From assembly GCA_900554325.1 (NCBI GenBank), contig USHA01000001.1, positions 6,799 through 70,798 of the forward strand: a stretch of DNA of 64,000 nt, in the 5' to 3' direction. Positions 53,477 to 61,959 of this stretch are shown piece by piece. This DNA is from an uncultured Collinsella sp. GTDB taxonomy: Bacteria; Actinomycetota; Coriobacteriia; Coriobacteriales; Coriobacteriaceae. The notes below the pieces were generated by a model, which was given only the letters and a program-made list of their open reading frames with translations, did no database searches and was not told where the DNA came from. A program made the position numbers and the translations under genes. How positions within the stretch are numbered: the stretch's first letter is position 1; the number at the start of each line of letters is the position of its first letter.

Positions 53477-54169
53477 TCAATCCTCCTGAATCATTGACAG
53501 GTACTTCTGCTCCGCGATCTCCCAATCCTCGAGCGTGTCGATGTCCTGGACGTACTTGCTCGGGATACGAAGCGCGCGAGTCCGCTCGGTGATAAAGCTG
53601 CCGCTCCTTTTGAAGGCCTCGGTGTTGGCGAAGTAGAAGCGCCCACAGTCATGGACCATCTCGGGGAGGTCCTGGCTCCGGGCCTGGGCGTATTCCGGGA
53701 ACGCGTACCCGACAGACCCATCCTCCCCGACCTTGAACCCGCGAAGCGGGGGGAAATCGAAGGAGGTCACCGGGATCACCGAGCTCGCTCCTCCATCCAG
53801 TATCGACGCGGCCTCCCGCAGTTCGGACGCTCTCACGAAGGGTGCGGTGGGATAGAGGCAGCATATCGTATCAAAAGAGGCCCCCCTCCTTTGATACTCA
53901 TCAAGCACCTCGCACAGCACGTCGGCCGTGGTAGCGTAGTCGCTGCTCGCCGCCTCGCTTCGCATGAACGGAACCTCGGCGCCGCATCCGCGCGACACCT
54001 CCGCGATCTCGTCGTCGTCGGTCGAGACCATCACCGTGTCGAAGACACCGCTCGCGAGGGCGGCCTCTATGGAGTAGGCGATGATCGATTTGCCGCAGAA
54101 CTCCTTGATGTTCTTGCGCGGGACGCGCTTGGAGCCGCCGCGCGCCGTTATTATGCAGATGCTAGTCAT
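53477..54169 (-). CDS. CMP-nonulosonate cytidylyltransferase (PseF/NeuA-like)
   Basis: The 230-residue enzyme activates the nonulosonate with CTP. It begins MTSICIITARGGSKRVPRKN, the nucleotide-binding motif of acylneuraminate cytidylyltransferases, and has FCGKSIIAYSIEAA, VMVSTDDDEIAEV and DICCLYPTAPFVRA-type segments (TICCLYPTAPFVRASEL), with YVQDIDTLEDWEIAE near the end. ATG 54169 overlaps the upstream acyltransferase stop by 8 bp; an ATG at 54190 is less likely. The CMP-sugar would be the donor for the glycosyltransferase at 60748. Confidence 0.88.
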   Translation of the reverse strand: MTSICIITARGGSKRVPRKNIKEFCGKSIIAYSIEAALASGVFDTVMVSTDDDEIAEVSRGCGAEVPFMRSEAASSDYATTADVLCEVLDEYQRRGASFDTICCLYPTAPFVRASELREAASILDGGASSVIPVTSFDFPPLRGFKVGEDGSVGYAFPEYAQARSQDLPEMVHDCGRFYFANTEAFKRSGSFITERTRALRIPSKYVQDIDTLEDWEIAEQKYLSMIQED

Positions 54170-54836
54170 AGAAGAACACCCCGTTTGCATGGGAATCTAC
54201 GGCAGCCTTCCGGTTTTCCTTGATGACGAGGTTCGGGCTCTCTCCGAAGACGATGGAGTTGCTCGGAACGTCTTGGTCCTTTATGCAGGCGTTGGCCCCG
54301 ATGATTACGTTATCGCCGATGCGACAGCCCCCGACGACCTTGCTGTCGCTCATCATGAAGACGCGTTTACCGAATCTGGGGTAGACGCCGTTGTTGTTGC
54401 CAACGGTGCAGCCCTGCGAGAACGTGAAGTAGTCTGCGTACTCAGCGCGCCCCATAACGGCACCAAGAGGATGGTCGAAAGTGAAGATATCGGGCAGCTC
54501 GACCTCGTAATACAGGTCTGCGGAACTAAGGGCCCGATTCAGCGCATAGATCTTATCGCACACGGAGCGCACCCCCCCCCCCCGGTGGTGAATCTCGTTG
54601 GATAGGGTGTAGAGGAAATGGGCCCACTGGCATCCGTGCAAGGGATCAAAGATCACCTCTCCATCACGACTGTAGTACTTGTTCTTGATACGGATGAAGC
54701 GCTCCTCGAGCCTGCCCAAGGTTGCTGTCCAGGCGTCATCGATAGCCTCGCGCTCCGCATCGCTCAACGGAAAAAGACTCACGATCTGTCTTACGAGCTG
54801 AGCCCTCACCTCAGTCTCGGACGCCATGAGCCTCAT
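54162..54836 (-). CDS. Hexapeptide-repeat acyltransferase with poly-G tract
   Basis: The 224-residue protein is a CysE-like left-handed beta-helix acyltransferase: helical N-domain with DPLHGCQWAHFLYTLSNE, then hexapeptide repeats (FTFSQGCTVGNNNGVYPRFG, KVVGGCRIGDNVIIGANACI). It is paralogous to the gene at 56074. It may replace the missing GNAT-type PseH by acetylating the 4-amino group made by PseC. Codons about 84-88 (RGGGV) are a run of 12 G, a likely slippage site; at the present length the frame is intact. Its ATG overlaps the PseC-like stop (ATGA). Confidence 0.8.
   Translation of the reverse strand: MRLMASETEVRAQLVRQIVSLFPLSDAEREAIDDAWTATLGRLEERFIRIKNKYYSRDGEVIFDPLHGCQWAHFLYTLSNEIHHRGGGVRSVCDKIYALNRALSSADLYYEVELPDIFTFDHPLGAVMGRAEYADYFTFSQGCTVGNNNGVYPRFGKRVFMMSDSKVVGGCRIGDNVIIGANACIKDQDVPSNSIVFGESPNLVIKENRKAAVDSHANGVFFYD
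54572..54583 (-). repeat. Poly-G tract (12 G) inside the acyltransferase gene
   Basis: Twelve consecutive C on the plus strand (12 G on the coding strand) encode RGGGV. The paralogue has no such tract at this point. One-base slippage would cause a frameshift at about residue 85 and remove the whole catalytic domain. Confidence 0.85.
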
Positions 54837-56044
54837 CGTCTCGTCCCCTTGTTGGCGCGGCACCACTCGACGACCTTCGTCACGGCGTCGACAACGAGCT
54901 GCGCGTCGTCGTCGGTGAGGCCGCAGTGCAACGGCAGCGTCACGCAGCGATCGTAGTAGTCCTCGGCGTTGGGGCATTCGCCGCGGCCATGCCCCAGGTC
55001 CTTGTAGTAGGGCAGCAGGTACACGGGCAGGTAGTGAACGTTCACCCCCAGGTTCTCCGCGCGCAGCGCATCGAAGATCCAGCGACGGGTGACGCCCAGG
55101 GCATCAGTGTCGAACTTCAAGCAGTACAGGTGCCGCACCGTATCCTCGGGGGTCGCATCGATTTGGAACTGCACCTCAGGGATCTCGGAGAAACGCTCGT
55201 TGTAGAAGGCCACGAGCTCCTTGCGACGGGTCCCGAACTGCCCGAGGCGCTCCATCTGGCTCACGCCCAGCGAAGCTTCGATGTCGCTGATGCGGTAGTT
55301 GTAGCCCAAGACGAGCTGCTCGTAGTACCAGCCGCCTTGGTCCTTCTCGCGCATGAACCCATGATCGCGCGTGATGCCGTGCTTGGCGTAAAGCTCCACC
55401 ATCTTGCCCAGCTCGGAGTCGTTGGTAGCCACCGCACCGCCCTCGCCGGTGGTTATGGTCTTCACCGGATGGAAGCTAAACGTCGTGATGTCCGCGATGG
55501 AACCCACGGCGCGGCCGTCATGACGCGTACCGATGGAATGGGCTGCGTCCTCGATGAATGTCAGCCCGTTCTCATCGCAGATCTTGCGGATCTCATCGGA
55601 ATCGACATGCACGCCGCCGAAGTCCACCGCCACGATCGCCCTCGTCTTGTCGGTCAGCTTCTCACGGATCGACGTGGGGTCGATGTTCCAGGTGCCGGGG
55701 TCGATGTCGGCGAACACCGGGGTCGCGCCGCAGTAGCGCACGCAGTTGGCGGAGGCGGCAAAGGTGATGGGCGACACGATCACCTCGTCGCCGGGCTTGA
55801 TCCCGGCGGCCAGGCACGCCACATGCAGCGCTGCGGTGCCGTTGGCCACCGCTGTCACGAACTTGGCGCCGGTCGCCGCCTTGATGGACTCCTCGAAGGC
55901 CTCTGTCGCGGGACCGCAGGTAAGATAGTCGCCGCGAAGGCAATCGACCACCGCTTTGATGTCGTCCTCGTTGATGTCCTGATGGCCGTAGCCCAGAACC
56001 CTTGAACTGGTAGGCGTCCCGCCGTTGATTGCGAGCTCTTCCAT
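54833..56044 (-). CDS. PLP-dependent sugar aminotransferase (DegT family, PseC-like)
   Basis: The 403-residue enzyme has the DegT/DnrJ/EryC1 fold: ANGTAALHVACLAAGIKPGD, FGGVHVDSDEIRK, FIEDAAHSIGTRHDG, and the Schiff-base lysine in SFHPVKTITTGEGGAVATND (about residue 193), then LGYNYRISDIEASLGVSQ. It would transfer an amino group to the 4-keto sugar from the dehydratase at 56742, as PseC does. The IDPTSIREKL-type region fits the PseC/LegC group but cannot separate them alone. It lies between the two acyltransferase genes. Confidence 0.85.
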   Translation of the reverse strand: MEELAINGGTPTSSRVLGYGHQDINEDDIKAVVDCLRGDYLTCGPATEAFEESIKAATGAKFVTAVANGTAALHVACLAAGIKPGDEVIVSPITFAASANCVRYCGATPVFADIDPGTWNIDPTSIREKLTDKTRAIVAVDFGGVHVDSDEIRKICDENGLTFIEDAAHSIGTRHDGRAVGSIADITTFSFHPVKTITTGEGGAVATNDSELGKMVELYAKHGITRDHGFMREKDQGGWYYEQLVLGYNYRISDIEASLGVSQMERLGQFGTRRKELVAFYNERFSEIPEVQFQIDATPEDTVRHLYCLKFDTDALGVTRRWIFDALRAENLGVNVHYLPVYLLPYYKDLGHGRGECPNAEDYYDRCVTLPLHCGLTDDDAQLVVDAVTKVVEWCRANKGTRR

Positions 56045-56073
56045 GTTAAACCTCCTGTCTGATCGCCATTCCG

Positions 56074-56730
56074 CTAGCCTCTGGGTGAGATGTTTAGGTT
56101 CGGCGACTTACCGTATACAACAGAGCCGTCGGGAACGCTCTCGTCCCTCACGACGGCGCCCTCTCCGATTAGGCAGCCGTCACCGATGCGCGAGTCTCCA
56201 AGCACTTTGCTGCCGGCGCACATCTGCACGTCACGCCCGATGACGGGATAAATCTCATTGAGGTTTCCGACCGTGCAGCCCTGTGTGAACGAGAACCCCT
56301 CGCCGTAGGAGGCGCGCCCCATGAAAGAGCCGGTCGGGTGGTCGAAGGCGAAGGTCTCGGGCATCTCCACCTCGTAGTACAGGTCGCAACCGGATACCGC
56401 CTTCATCTGGCCGTATATCTTGTCACAGACAACGCGGGCGGCCTCGGAGTTGTCCCTTTCCTCGCGATAGATGGTGTTCGCGGTGAGGTACAGGAACAGG
56501 GCCCATTGACAGGTATGCAGGGGATCGAAGTAGGCCTCGCGCTCCCCCGCCGCGTTGAGCTTCCAGTAATACTTGTTGTCGTTGGCCGAGATGTTGCGCT
56601 CAAGCCTCTCCAGCGTGCGCTCCATATGCTTGGTGATCAGGCGCTCGTCCTCGATGGACTTGAAGAAATTGTTGCCGATCTGGTTGAGCAGCATGTCCTT
56701 GACGTCTCGCAGCGGGAATCGGTAAATCAT
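56074..56730 (-). CDS. Hexapeptide-repeat acyltransferase
   Basis: A 218-residue paralogue of the 54162 gene: N-terminal helices (MIYRFPLRDVKDMLLNQIG), DPLHTCQWALFLYLTANTIY, VVCDKIYGQMKAVSGCDLYY and hexapeptide repeats (FTQGCTVGNLNEIYPVIGRD, VLGDSRIGDGCLIGEGAVV) ending in PNLNISPRG. Family members transfer acetyl from acetyl-CoA. Two copies in one operon suggest acetylation at two positions of the nonulosonate or of another sugar. Unlike its paralogue, it has no poly-G tract. Start is 12 bp after the dehydratase stop. Confidence 0.82.
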   Translation of the reverse strand: MIYRFPLRDVKDMLLNQIGNNFFKSIEDERLITKHMERTLERLERNISANDNKYYWKLNAAGEREAYFDPLHTCQWALFLYLTANTIYREERDNSEAARVVCDKIYGQMKAVSGCDLYYEVEMPETFAFDHPTGSFMGRASYGEGFSFTQGCTVGNLNEIYPVIGRDVQMCAGSKVLGDSRIGDGCLIGEGAVVRDESVPDGSVVYGKSPNLNISPRG

Positions 56731-56741
56731 CTTGCCCTCCT

Positions 56742-57788
56742 TCAGATATGGCGGATGCCGTCGAGCTCTTCACGGACGTAGTCGGCGGTCATGATCTTCT
56801 TCACGGTGCCCTCCACGTCCAGCCGATTCGTATTGTGGGAGGTGTAGGCCTCGTCGGCCATGGTCTGCGCATCGCGTCCGAGCTCGGCATTGTCGTAGTT
56901 CAGGCCGCGGATGTCCGCCGCGACGCGATAGTAGCCGCCCATGTCTTCCGATCTCAGGCGCTCCTCGCGCGTCATGAGCGTCTCGAACAGCTTCTCGCCG
57001 TGGCGCGGGCCGATGATGCTCGTCCCCGTGTCGCCGAACAGCTTCTGGACCGCCTTTGCCAGGTCTCCGATGGTGCTCGCGTCTGCCTTCTGGATGAACA
57101 GGTCACCGGGGTTTGCATGCTCGAATGCGAACTTCACGAGGTCGACGGCCTCATCGAGGTTCATCAGGAAGCGGGTCATGCTCGGATCCGTAATGGTGAT
57201 AGGGTTACCGGCGCGGATCTGGTCGATGAAGAGCGGGATGACAGAACCGCGCGAGCACATGACGTTGCCGTAGCGGGTGCAGCAGACGACCGTGCCGCCC
57301 TTCTCCGCCGACCTACGGGCGTTAGCGAAGATGACGCTCTCCATGAGGGCCTTGGATTTCCCCATGGCGTTGATGGGGTAGGCCGCCTTGTCCGTTGAAA
57401 GGCAGACGACGCGCTTGACACCGGCGTCCGAGGCGGCGTGAAGGACGTTGTCCGTGCCCTCAATGTTGGTACGGACGGCCTCCATGGGGAAGAACTCGCA
57501 TGAGGGGACCTGCTTCAAGGCAGCAGCATGAAAGATGTAATCCACCCCGTGCATCGCGTCGCGGACCGACTGGATGTTGCGAACGTCGCCGATGTGGAAC
57601 TTCACTTTGGCGACGTGGTCCGGGTAGCGAGCTTGGAGCTCGTGCCGCATGTCGTCCTGCTTCTTCTCATCACGGGAAAAGATGCGAATCTCCCCCACGT
57701 CGGAAGTCAGGAAATGCTTAAGGACGGTGTTTCCAAAGGAACCAGTCCCTCCCGTGATCATTAGAGTTGAACCGTTGAATGTTGACAT
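56742..57788 (-). CDS. UDP-GlcNAc 4,6-dehydratase, 5-inverting (CapE/PseB type)
   Basis: The 348-residue SDR enzyme starts LMITGGTGSFGNTVLKHFLT, has the ALKQVPSCEFFPMEAVRTNI segment and the altered catalytic region STDKAAYPINAMGKSKALME of membrane-free 5-inverting dehydratases. The segments CEFFPMEAV and YPINAMGKSK and the C-terminal SHNTNRLDVEG fit the CapE/WbjB subgroup rather than PseB itself; both make the same 4-keto-L-arabino-hexulose, so it can feed the PseC-type enzyme. It is the first committed step of this branch of the operon. Confidence 0.85.
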   Translation of the reverse strand: MSTFNGSTLMITGGTGSFGNTVLKHFLTSDVGEIRIFSRDEKKQDDMRHELQARYPDHVAKVKFHIGDVRNIQSVRDAMHGVDYIFHAAALKQVPSCEFFPMEAVRTNIEGTDNVLHAASDAGVKRVVCLSTDKAAYPINAMGKSKALMESVIFANARRSAEKGGTVVCCTRYGNVMCSRGSVIPLFIDQIRAGNPITITDPSMTRFLMNLDEAVDLVKFAFEHANPGDLFIQKADASTIGDLAKAVQKLFGDTGTSIIGPRHGEKLFETLMTREERLRSEDMGGYYRVAADIRGLNYDNAELGRDAQTMADEAYTSHNTNRLDVEGTVKKIMTADYVREELDGIRHI

Positions 57789-57850
57789 GAGGCTACTATC
57801 CTTTCCATAAGTAACTGACCGGTAATTAATTGAAGGGACTAGCGGATACC

Positions 57851-59302
57851 TCAGCGCCCACCACCTGCGAGTTTGCGCATGAGTGAAACCGCTTCGGAGA
57901 GCTCCTTAAACTTGAAGAGCCTTGCTCCACCCAGGTAAACAAGGGAAAATGCGATACACTGGGCAAAAAGCTCGGGCACGTAGTCCAAGTTCAAAAGACG
58001 AACGCCGAGCCCTGCCGCGGCAGCAGCAAATGAGAGGCCGAGTATCGGCAGGACATCCTTGATCTGGCACAGAGCCGAGTAGCCGTGCAGTCGTTTTGCG
58101 GGCACGGCGTCAACAAAGAGGATTGAGAGGATGCCCACAAAGAAGTTCGCCCAAGCCGTCGCGTAGATATCATGAGTGAGGGCGGCGGTGATCCAGATGA
58201 TCGCGCCTCCGCCTAGTACCTTGATGATCTGGAGGCGCATATAGAGCGAGCTGTCACCCAATGCCATATATGCGCGCAGATTGACAAGCTGAAGCATCAG
58301 TATCGCGTTCGAGATGCAAGTCAGCTGAAAAATGGGCACGCACGCAAGCCATTTCCCGGACAAGAGGATGACGACGAGCGGCTCCGCCGCGACGGCGACC
58401 AACAGGGATATGGGAGCAACGATAAACGTGCCAAGAGTGAGCCCACGGCGTATTGCATCGCGCAATGCTCCGACATCCCCCTTAATAGAAGAAAACATCG
58501 GAAAGAGCACGTTTGCGATGGCATTGCTCATCACACCGATAGCCGCTATGGGATACTTGCGGCCCTGGCTGTAAAGGCCAAGCTCCCCAGAAGAACAGGC
58601 GCGCCCAAGGACGAGCTCAGAAATGCCCGAGTAAAGGACATTCAGGATGCCGGTAATGCATATTTTCCAACCATATCCGAACAAATCCCTTGCCTCAGCA
58701 ACATCGAATAATAACTTTGGCTTCCAGCTAACTTGAGTCCACATGACAATGCAGATAAACACGCTTTGCAGCAGGGACTGTACAACAAGCGCCCAAACAC
58801 CAAAACCGAAGAATGCGAGAGCGATACCACCAATGCCCGAGGCGAGCGCAGCGGCTGTCGTGGCGATGAATATTCCTTTGAAATTCATGGACCGCTGCAG
58901 AAATGAGCGCTGGATAGAGTTCGCTGAATTGAAGAAAACAATGAGCCCGAGCACACGAAGATACGTGATCAAGTCCGGCATATTGTAGAAAACGGCAATA
59001 GCGGGCGCACCGAGAAAAATGCCGACATAGAGCATTGCGGCAAGCCCGATGCTGAGCCACCATGCAGTGGAATAAGAACCGTCATTCGCGTCGCTCTTCT
59101 GGATTAGAGCCATTCCAAGGCCGCTCTGCGCGATGGAATCTGCAACTTGCGTCACAACGAGCAAGATAGCCAAGACACCGAATGCTTCTGGGGAAAGTAA
59201 GCGAGCAAGAATAATCTGGACAACCATTATGATTGCTTTGGAACCACCCTGCTCGAGGAAACTCCAGAGAAATGACGAAGTATTGCTCTTAGCGCTTGTC
59301 AT
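57851..59302 (-). CDS. Polysaccharide flippase (Wzx/WzxC-like, MOP superfamily)
   Basis: A 483-residue membrane protein with about 12-14 helices. The N-terminal FLWSFLEQGGSKAIIMVVQI, ILARLLSPEAFGVLAILLVV and DSIAQSGLGMALIQKSD are typical of WzxC-like lipopolysaccharide/O-unit flippases, which move lipid-linked repeat units across the membrane. It overlaps the end of the Wzy-like gene by 14 bp. The dehydratase gene follows after 62 bp. Confidence 0.88.
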   Translation of the reverse strand: MTSAKSNTSSFLWSFLEQGGSKAIIMVVQIILARLLSPEAFGVLAILLVVTQVADSIAQSGLGMALIQKSDANDGSYSTAWWLSIGLAAMLYVGIFLGAPAIAVFYNMPDLITYLRVLGLIVFFNSANSIQRSFLQRSMNFKGIFIATTAAALASGIGGIALAFFGFGVWALVVQSLLQSVFICIVMWTQVSWKPKLLFDVAEARDLFGYGWKICITGILNVLYSGISELVLGRACSSGELGLYSQGRKYPIAAIGVMSNAIANVLFPMFSSIKGDVGALRDAIRRGLTLGTFIVAPISLLVAVAAEPLVVILLSGKWLACVPIFQLTCISNAILMLQLVNLRAYMALGDSSLYMRLQIIKVLGGGAIIWITAALTHDIYATAWANFFVGILSILFVDAVPAKRLHGYSALCQIKDVLPILGLSFAAAAAGLGVRLLNLDYVPELFAQCIAFSLVYLGGARLFKFKELSEAVSLMRKLAGGGR

Positions 59303-60731
59303 TGACGCCCCCTGAGATCAGGCAATCGTTCACCTTGCTGTCACTAGAAGCAATCGAGGTGCCATATAAACCACGGCTAAACAAGATAAGAATCGTGATT
59401 GAAAGCAAAACGCTTAAATCAAAGAACGGCGACAGCAGAAGCATGCTTCGAAAGACGGCCCATGCCCTCCAGATAATGAAACAAGCGAGCGAAGAGAAGA
59501 CTTCTCGCCCATGTATAACTTTAATCATTAGATTAACCAGGCAGACGGTTCCGAAAGCAGTCAATACGCTGAAGCCAACCGTTCCAAATGGGCCAAAATA
59601 ATAATACATGCTTGGATAAGCAGCTTCGGTATATCTCGAACCTGATGACAGCTTTGAATCCACAAGGTCCGTAGGAGCGTTTAAATACATCATCTTATAG
59701 ATGCCATATCTATCACCACGGCATTCGCTGATAGACTTCTCACCAATAGCCAAACCATTCAATTCGTCCGAGAACTCATCTATGCCGTCACAAGGCGAAT
59801 AGGTACTATACGTAGACCACCATAGCTGTCCTTGTTGTGCAGTCCTATTAAAGAAAAACTCGGAAGCGGTGTCTGAGGATGCTGCAAAGCTATGTGCGAA
59901 TACCGACAATCCAAGCAATAACCCGAGAACAACAAAAGCCCCGATAAGAAGCTTGTATATAAACTTCCTACTAAAAGTCACTACTTTATCGTAGTAGACG
60001 AAAGTCGCCAGACTAAGTAACGAATAAAAGCCGCTGAATTTGATCCCAGTCCAAAACAGATATAAACAGAACACAAAGATTGCAAGCCACCCGCTCTTCC
60101 TGTAGCCAAAACGAACAGCGATGAGCGGAATGATGCAAAGAATCATCGAAGCGGAGTGGAGGTATCTCCAAATGCCTGATAAATACTGCGAAGAATAACT
60201 AAAACGATCGACTCCATGAATGAACGATGGGTTTGGCAAAGCATGCAAAAACATCATTACAATCATCAAGAGCACGCTAGCATGAAGCCATTTGAACCAT
60301 TTCCACTCTTTGCGAACAGGAACTTCGGTTAATAATTTTTTATCATCTGCACCAAATGCCCCATCAAACCTATGCAAGCAGGACAGAAAGATAAAATAGT
60401 TCAGGATCAGAAGCGGTAAAGACCCTGAATAAAAGACAGTTTTGCGTAATTCTGGTAAGTACCCGCCAAGAAATTCGCACGAAAAGCAACCTGCTATAGC
60501 CGCGACTATACCAAACAGTACACTGAAGTATTTTATGAGAAAAGAAGGTGCGGCAATGCAAGTGTATACACCGAATAGCAAGAAGCCTATAAGGCTTGCA
60601 AGGGAGGCAATGGGGAAATCAGACAGTAGCGTTGTAATTAAAAAGAACAGACAAAACAATACAAGAGCGCTAGATGAAAGACCGGAATCCGCTCTCCGTA
60701 ATTCTACAGCCTTATTTGTCAAAGAAACCAT
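59289..60731 (-). CDS. Probable Wzy-type repeat-unit polymerase
   Basis: A 480-residue membrane protein with about 11 helices and one large extracytoplasmic loop (about residues 300-390) rich in Ser, Asp and Tyr, the topology of Wzy polymerases. Sequence is poorly conserved in this family, so the call rests on topology and position between Wzx and the glycosyltransferase. The codon use is AT-rich compared with rml genes, typical of variable polysaccharide cores. ATG 60731 (MVSLTNKA) has a poor ribosome site; an in-frame start at 60869 would overlap the upstream gene. Confidence 0.65.
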   Translation of the reverse strand: MVSLTNKAVELRRADSGLSSSALVLFCLFFLITTLLSDFPIASLASLIGFLLFGVYTCIAAPSFLIKYFSVLFGIVAAIAGCFSCEFLGGYLPELRKTVFYSGSLPLLILNYFIFLSCLHRFDGAFGADDKKLLTEVPVRKEWKWFKWLHASVLLMIVMMFLHALPNPSFIHGVDRFSYSSQYLSGIWRYLHSASMILCIIPLIAVRFGYRKSGWLAIFVFCLYLFWTGIKFSGFYSLLSLATFVYYDKVVTFSRKFIYKLLIGAFVVLGLLLGLSVFAHSFAASSDTASEFFFNRTAQQGQLWWSTYSTYSPCDGIDEFSDELNGLAIGEKSISECRGDRYGIYKMMYLNAPTDLVDSKLSSGSRYTEAAYPSMYYYFGPFGTVGFSVLTAFGTVCLVNLMIKVIHGREVFSSLACFIIWRAWAVFRSMLLLSPFFDLSVLLSITILILFSRGLYGTSIASSDSKVNDCLISGGVNDKR

Positions 60732-60747
60732 GTGTGTCCAATGCTGC

Positions 60748-61959
60748 TCAGTGAGCCCCTTTAAGGAAGAAGCAGAATTCGTCAACAGATTCGGGTGTCT
60801 CGTAGTAATCGCCAAAAAGCGAATCCATACTTCTGCAGAACAGAGCAAAGCCATCTGAGGCCTCGCCATCAGGTATTAACGCATTTAGGCTGATCCCACT
60901 GCAGCCAAAAACGGCAGATGCAGTAATCATCGCGGTGCTGCACAAACTCGCAATGCACAACGGCGGTTCATCTAAATCCCCTAGAATATCCTCCAGGGCA
61001 ACACCACGCCTTGAATCTATAAATGCGTCAAACCCATTGTATATTTCGAAATCGCTTTCCCTAGGATGAAGCTTGATTACCATCGGGACTCCCAAACGCC
61101 TTGATACCTGATATGCAGCATCAATGGCGCAACGATGAGCACCAAGCGAAATCGAACCTACTTCCACAAGTGGATATTGTGAGCAAAAAACGACAGCGTT
61201 TTTGTATTTGTCATTGTGCGAACTCAGTAAAAAACCAGCGCTCTTTGCATTCAATTCGAAGCTTTGTTTTACGAAAGCAGCATTGGTAGTAGATAGTGTT
61301 CCATCGCATTCGAAAAGATAGAACGACTCGTATCTTTTTTTCTCTTCTAATTCGGAAACTAATTTGGGAAGTTCATGCTGCTCATAGTTAAATAACCAAT
61401 TGCGCATCAGTGCGCTGAACCCATGCAATCCACGGTCTCTTATGCTTTGCTTCGCCCAGTCCTCTGTAGTCGTAAGATACGATCCGACACCTTCATCGAG
61501 TAAAATGTAAGAAAGGCGACAATTAAGCTTTAAAGCAGAAAAGCTATCAAATATCGATCCCGGGAAAGATGGGTTTGCGACATAAACCAAGCGACCGCTT
61601 TCTTTTTTAGATTGCAAAAAGGGCAAAGCCAAGCGACATGCAAAAGCTTGAATCATGGAAGTCCAACCGCCGTCGCCGCGGTCGAGGTAGGCAACACTCA
61701 ATCCAGGTGCACTTACTTCAGCTGAAACTAAATAGCCATCCTTATTGTGGCGATCGATAAGGATGATTCCAGAATTAACTAAATGGTCCGCACGCAATTT
61801 AAGATAAGAAGCGACTGCCATCCTCACATGCCAAGGGGTGATGGCGACACCGACATAATCAAAGCCTCCGGATTTAATACAGGAAACGATGCTTCTTCGA
61901 TCCGGCTCAATGCCAAGGTACGCGGCACTTGCGTGTCCTCTGTTTCCCGTCAGTTGCAT
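60748..61959 (-). CDS. Sialyltransferase-like glycosyltransferase (GT52/polysialyltransferase-like)
   Basis: A 403-residue soluble protein with a GT-B-like pattern: N-terminal YVGVAITPWHVRMAVASYLK, a central acceptor domain, then MVIKLHPRESDFEIYNG and LCIASLCSTAMITASAVFG. The HP motif with Arg (KLHPRE) and the later SSxxxT-like segment (SLCSTAM) resemble bacterial sialyltransferases of the GT52/GT38 type, which use CMP-nonulosonates. This fits its place beside the CMP-nonulosonate genes. Identity is a motif-based guess. It overlaps the rmlCD end by 10 bp. Confidence 0.6.
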   Translation of the reverse strand: MQLTGNRGHASAAYLGIEPDRRSIVSCIKSGGFDYVGVAITPWHVRMAVASYLKLRADHLVNSGIILIDRHNKDGYLVSAEVSAPGLSVAYLDRGDGGWTSMIQAFACRLALPFLQSKKESGRLVYVANPSFPGSIFDSFSALKLNCRLSYILLDEGVGSYLTTTEDWAKQSIRDRGLHGFSALMRNWLFNYEQHELPKLVSELEEKKRYESFYLFECDGTLSTTNAAFVKQSFELNAKSAGFLLSSHNDKYKNAVVFCSQYPLVEVGSISLGAHRCAIDAAYQVSRRLGVPMVIKLHPRESDFEIYNGFDAFIDSRRGVALEDILGDLDEPPLCIASLCSTAMITASAVFGCSGISLNALIPDGEASDGFALFCRSMDSLFGDYYETPESVDEFCFFLKGAH

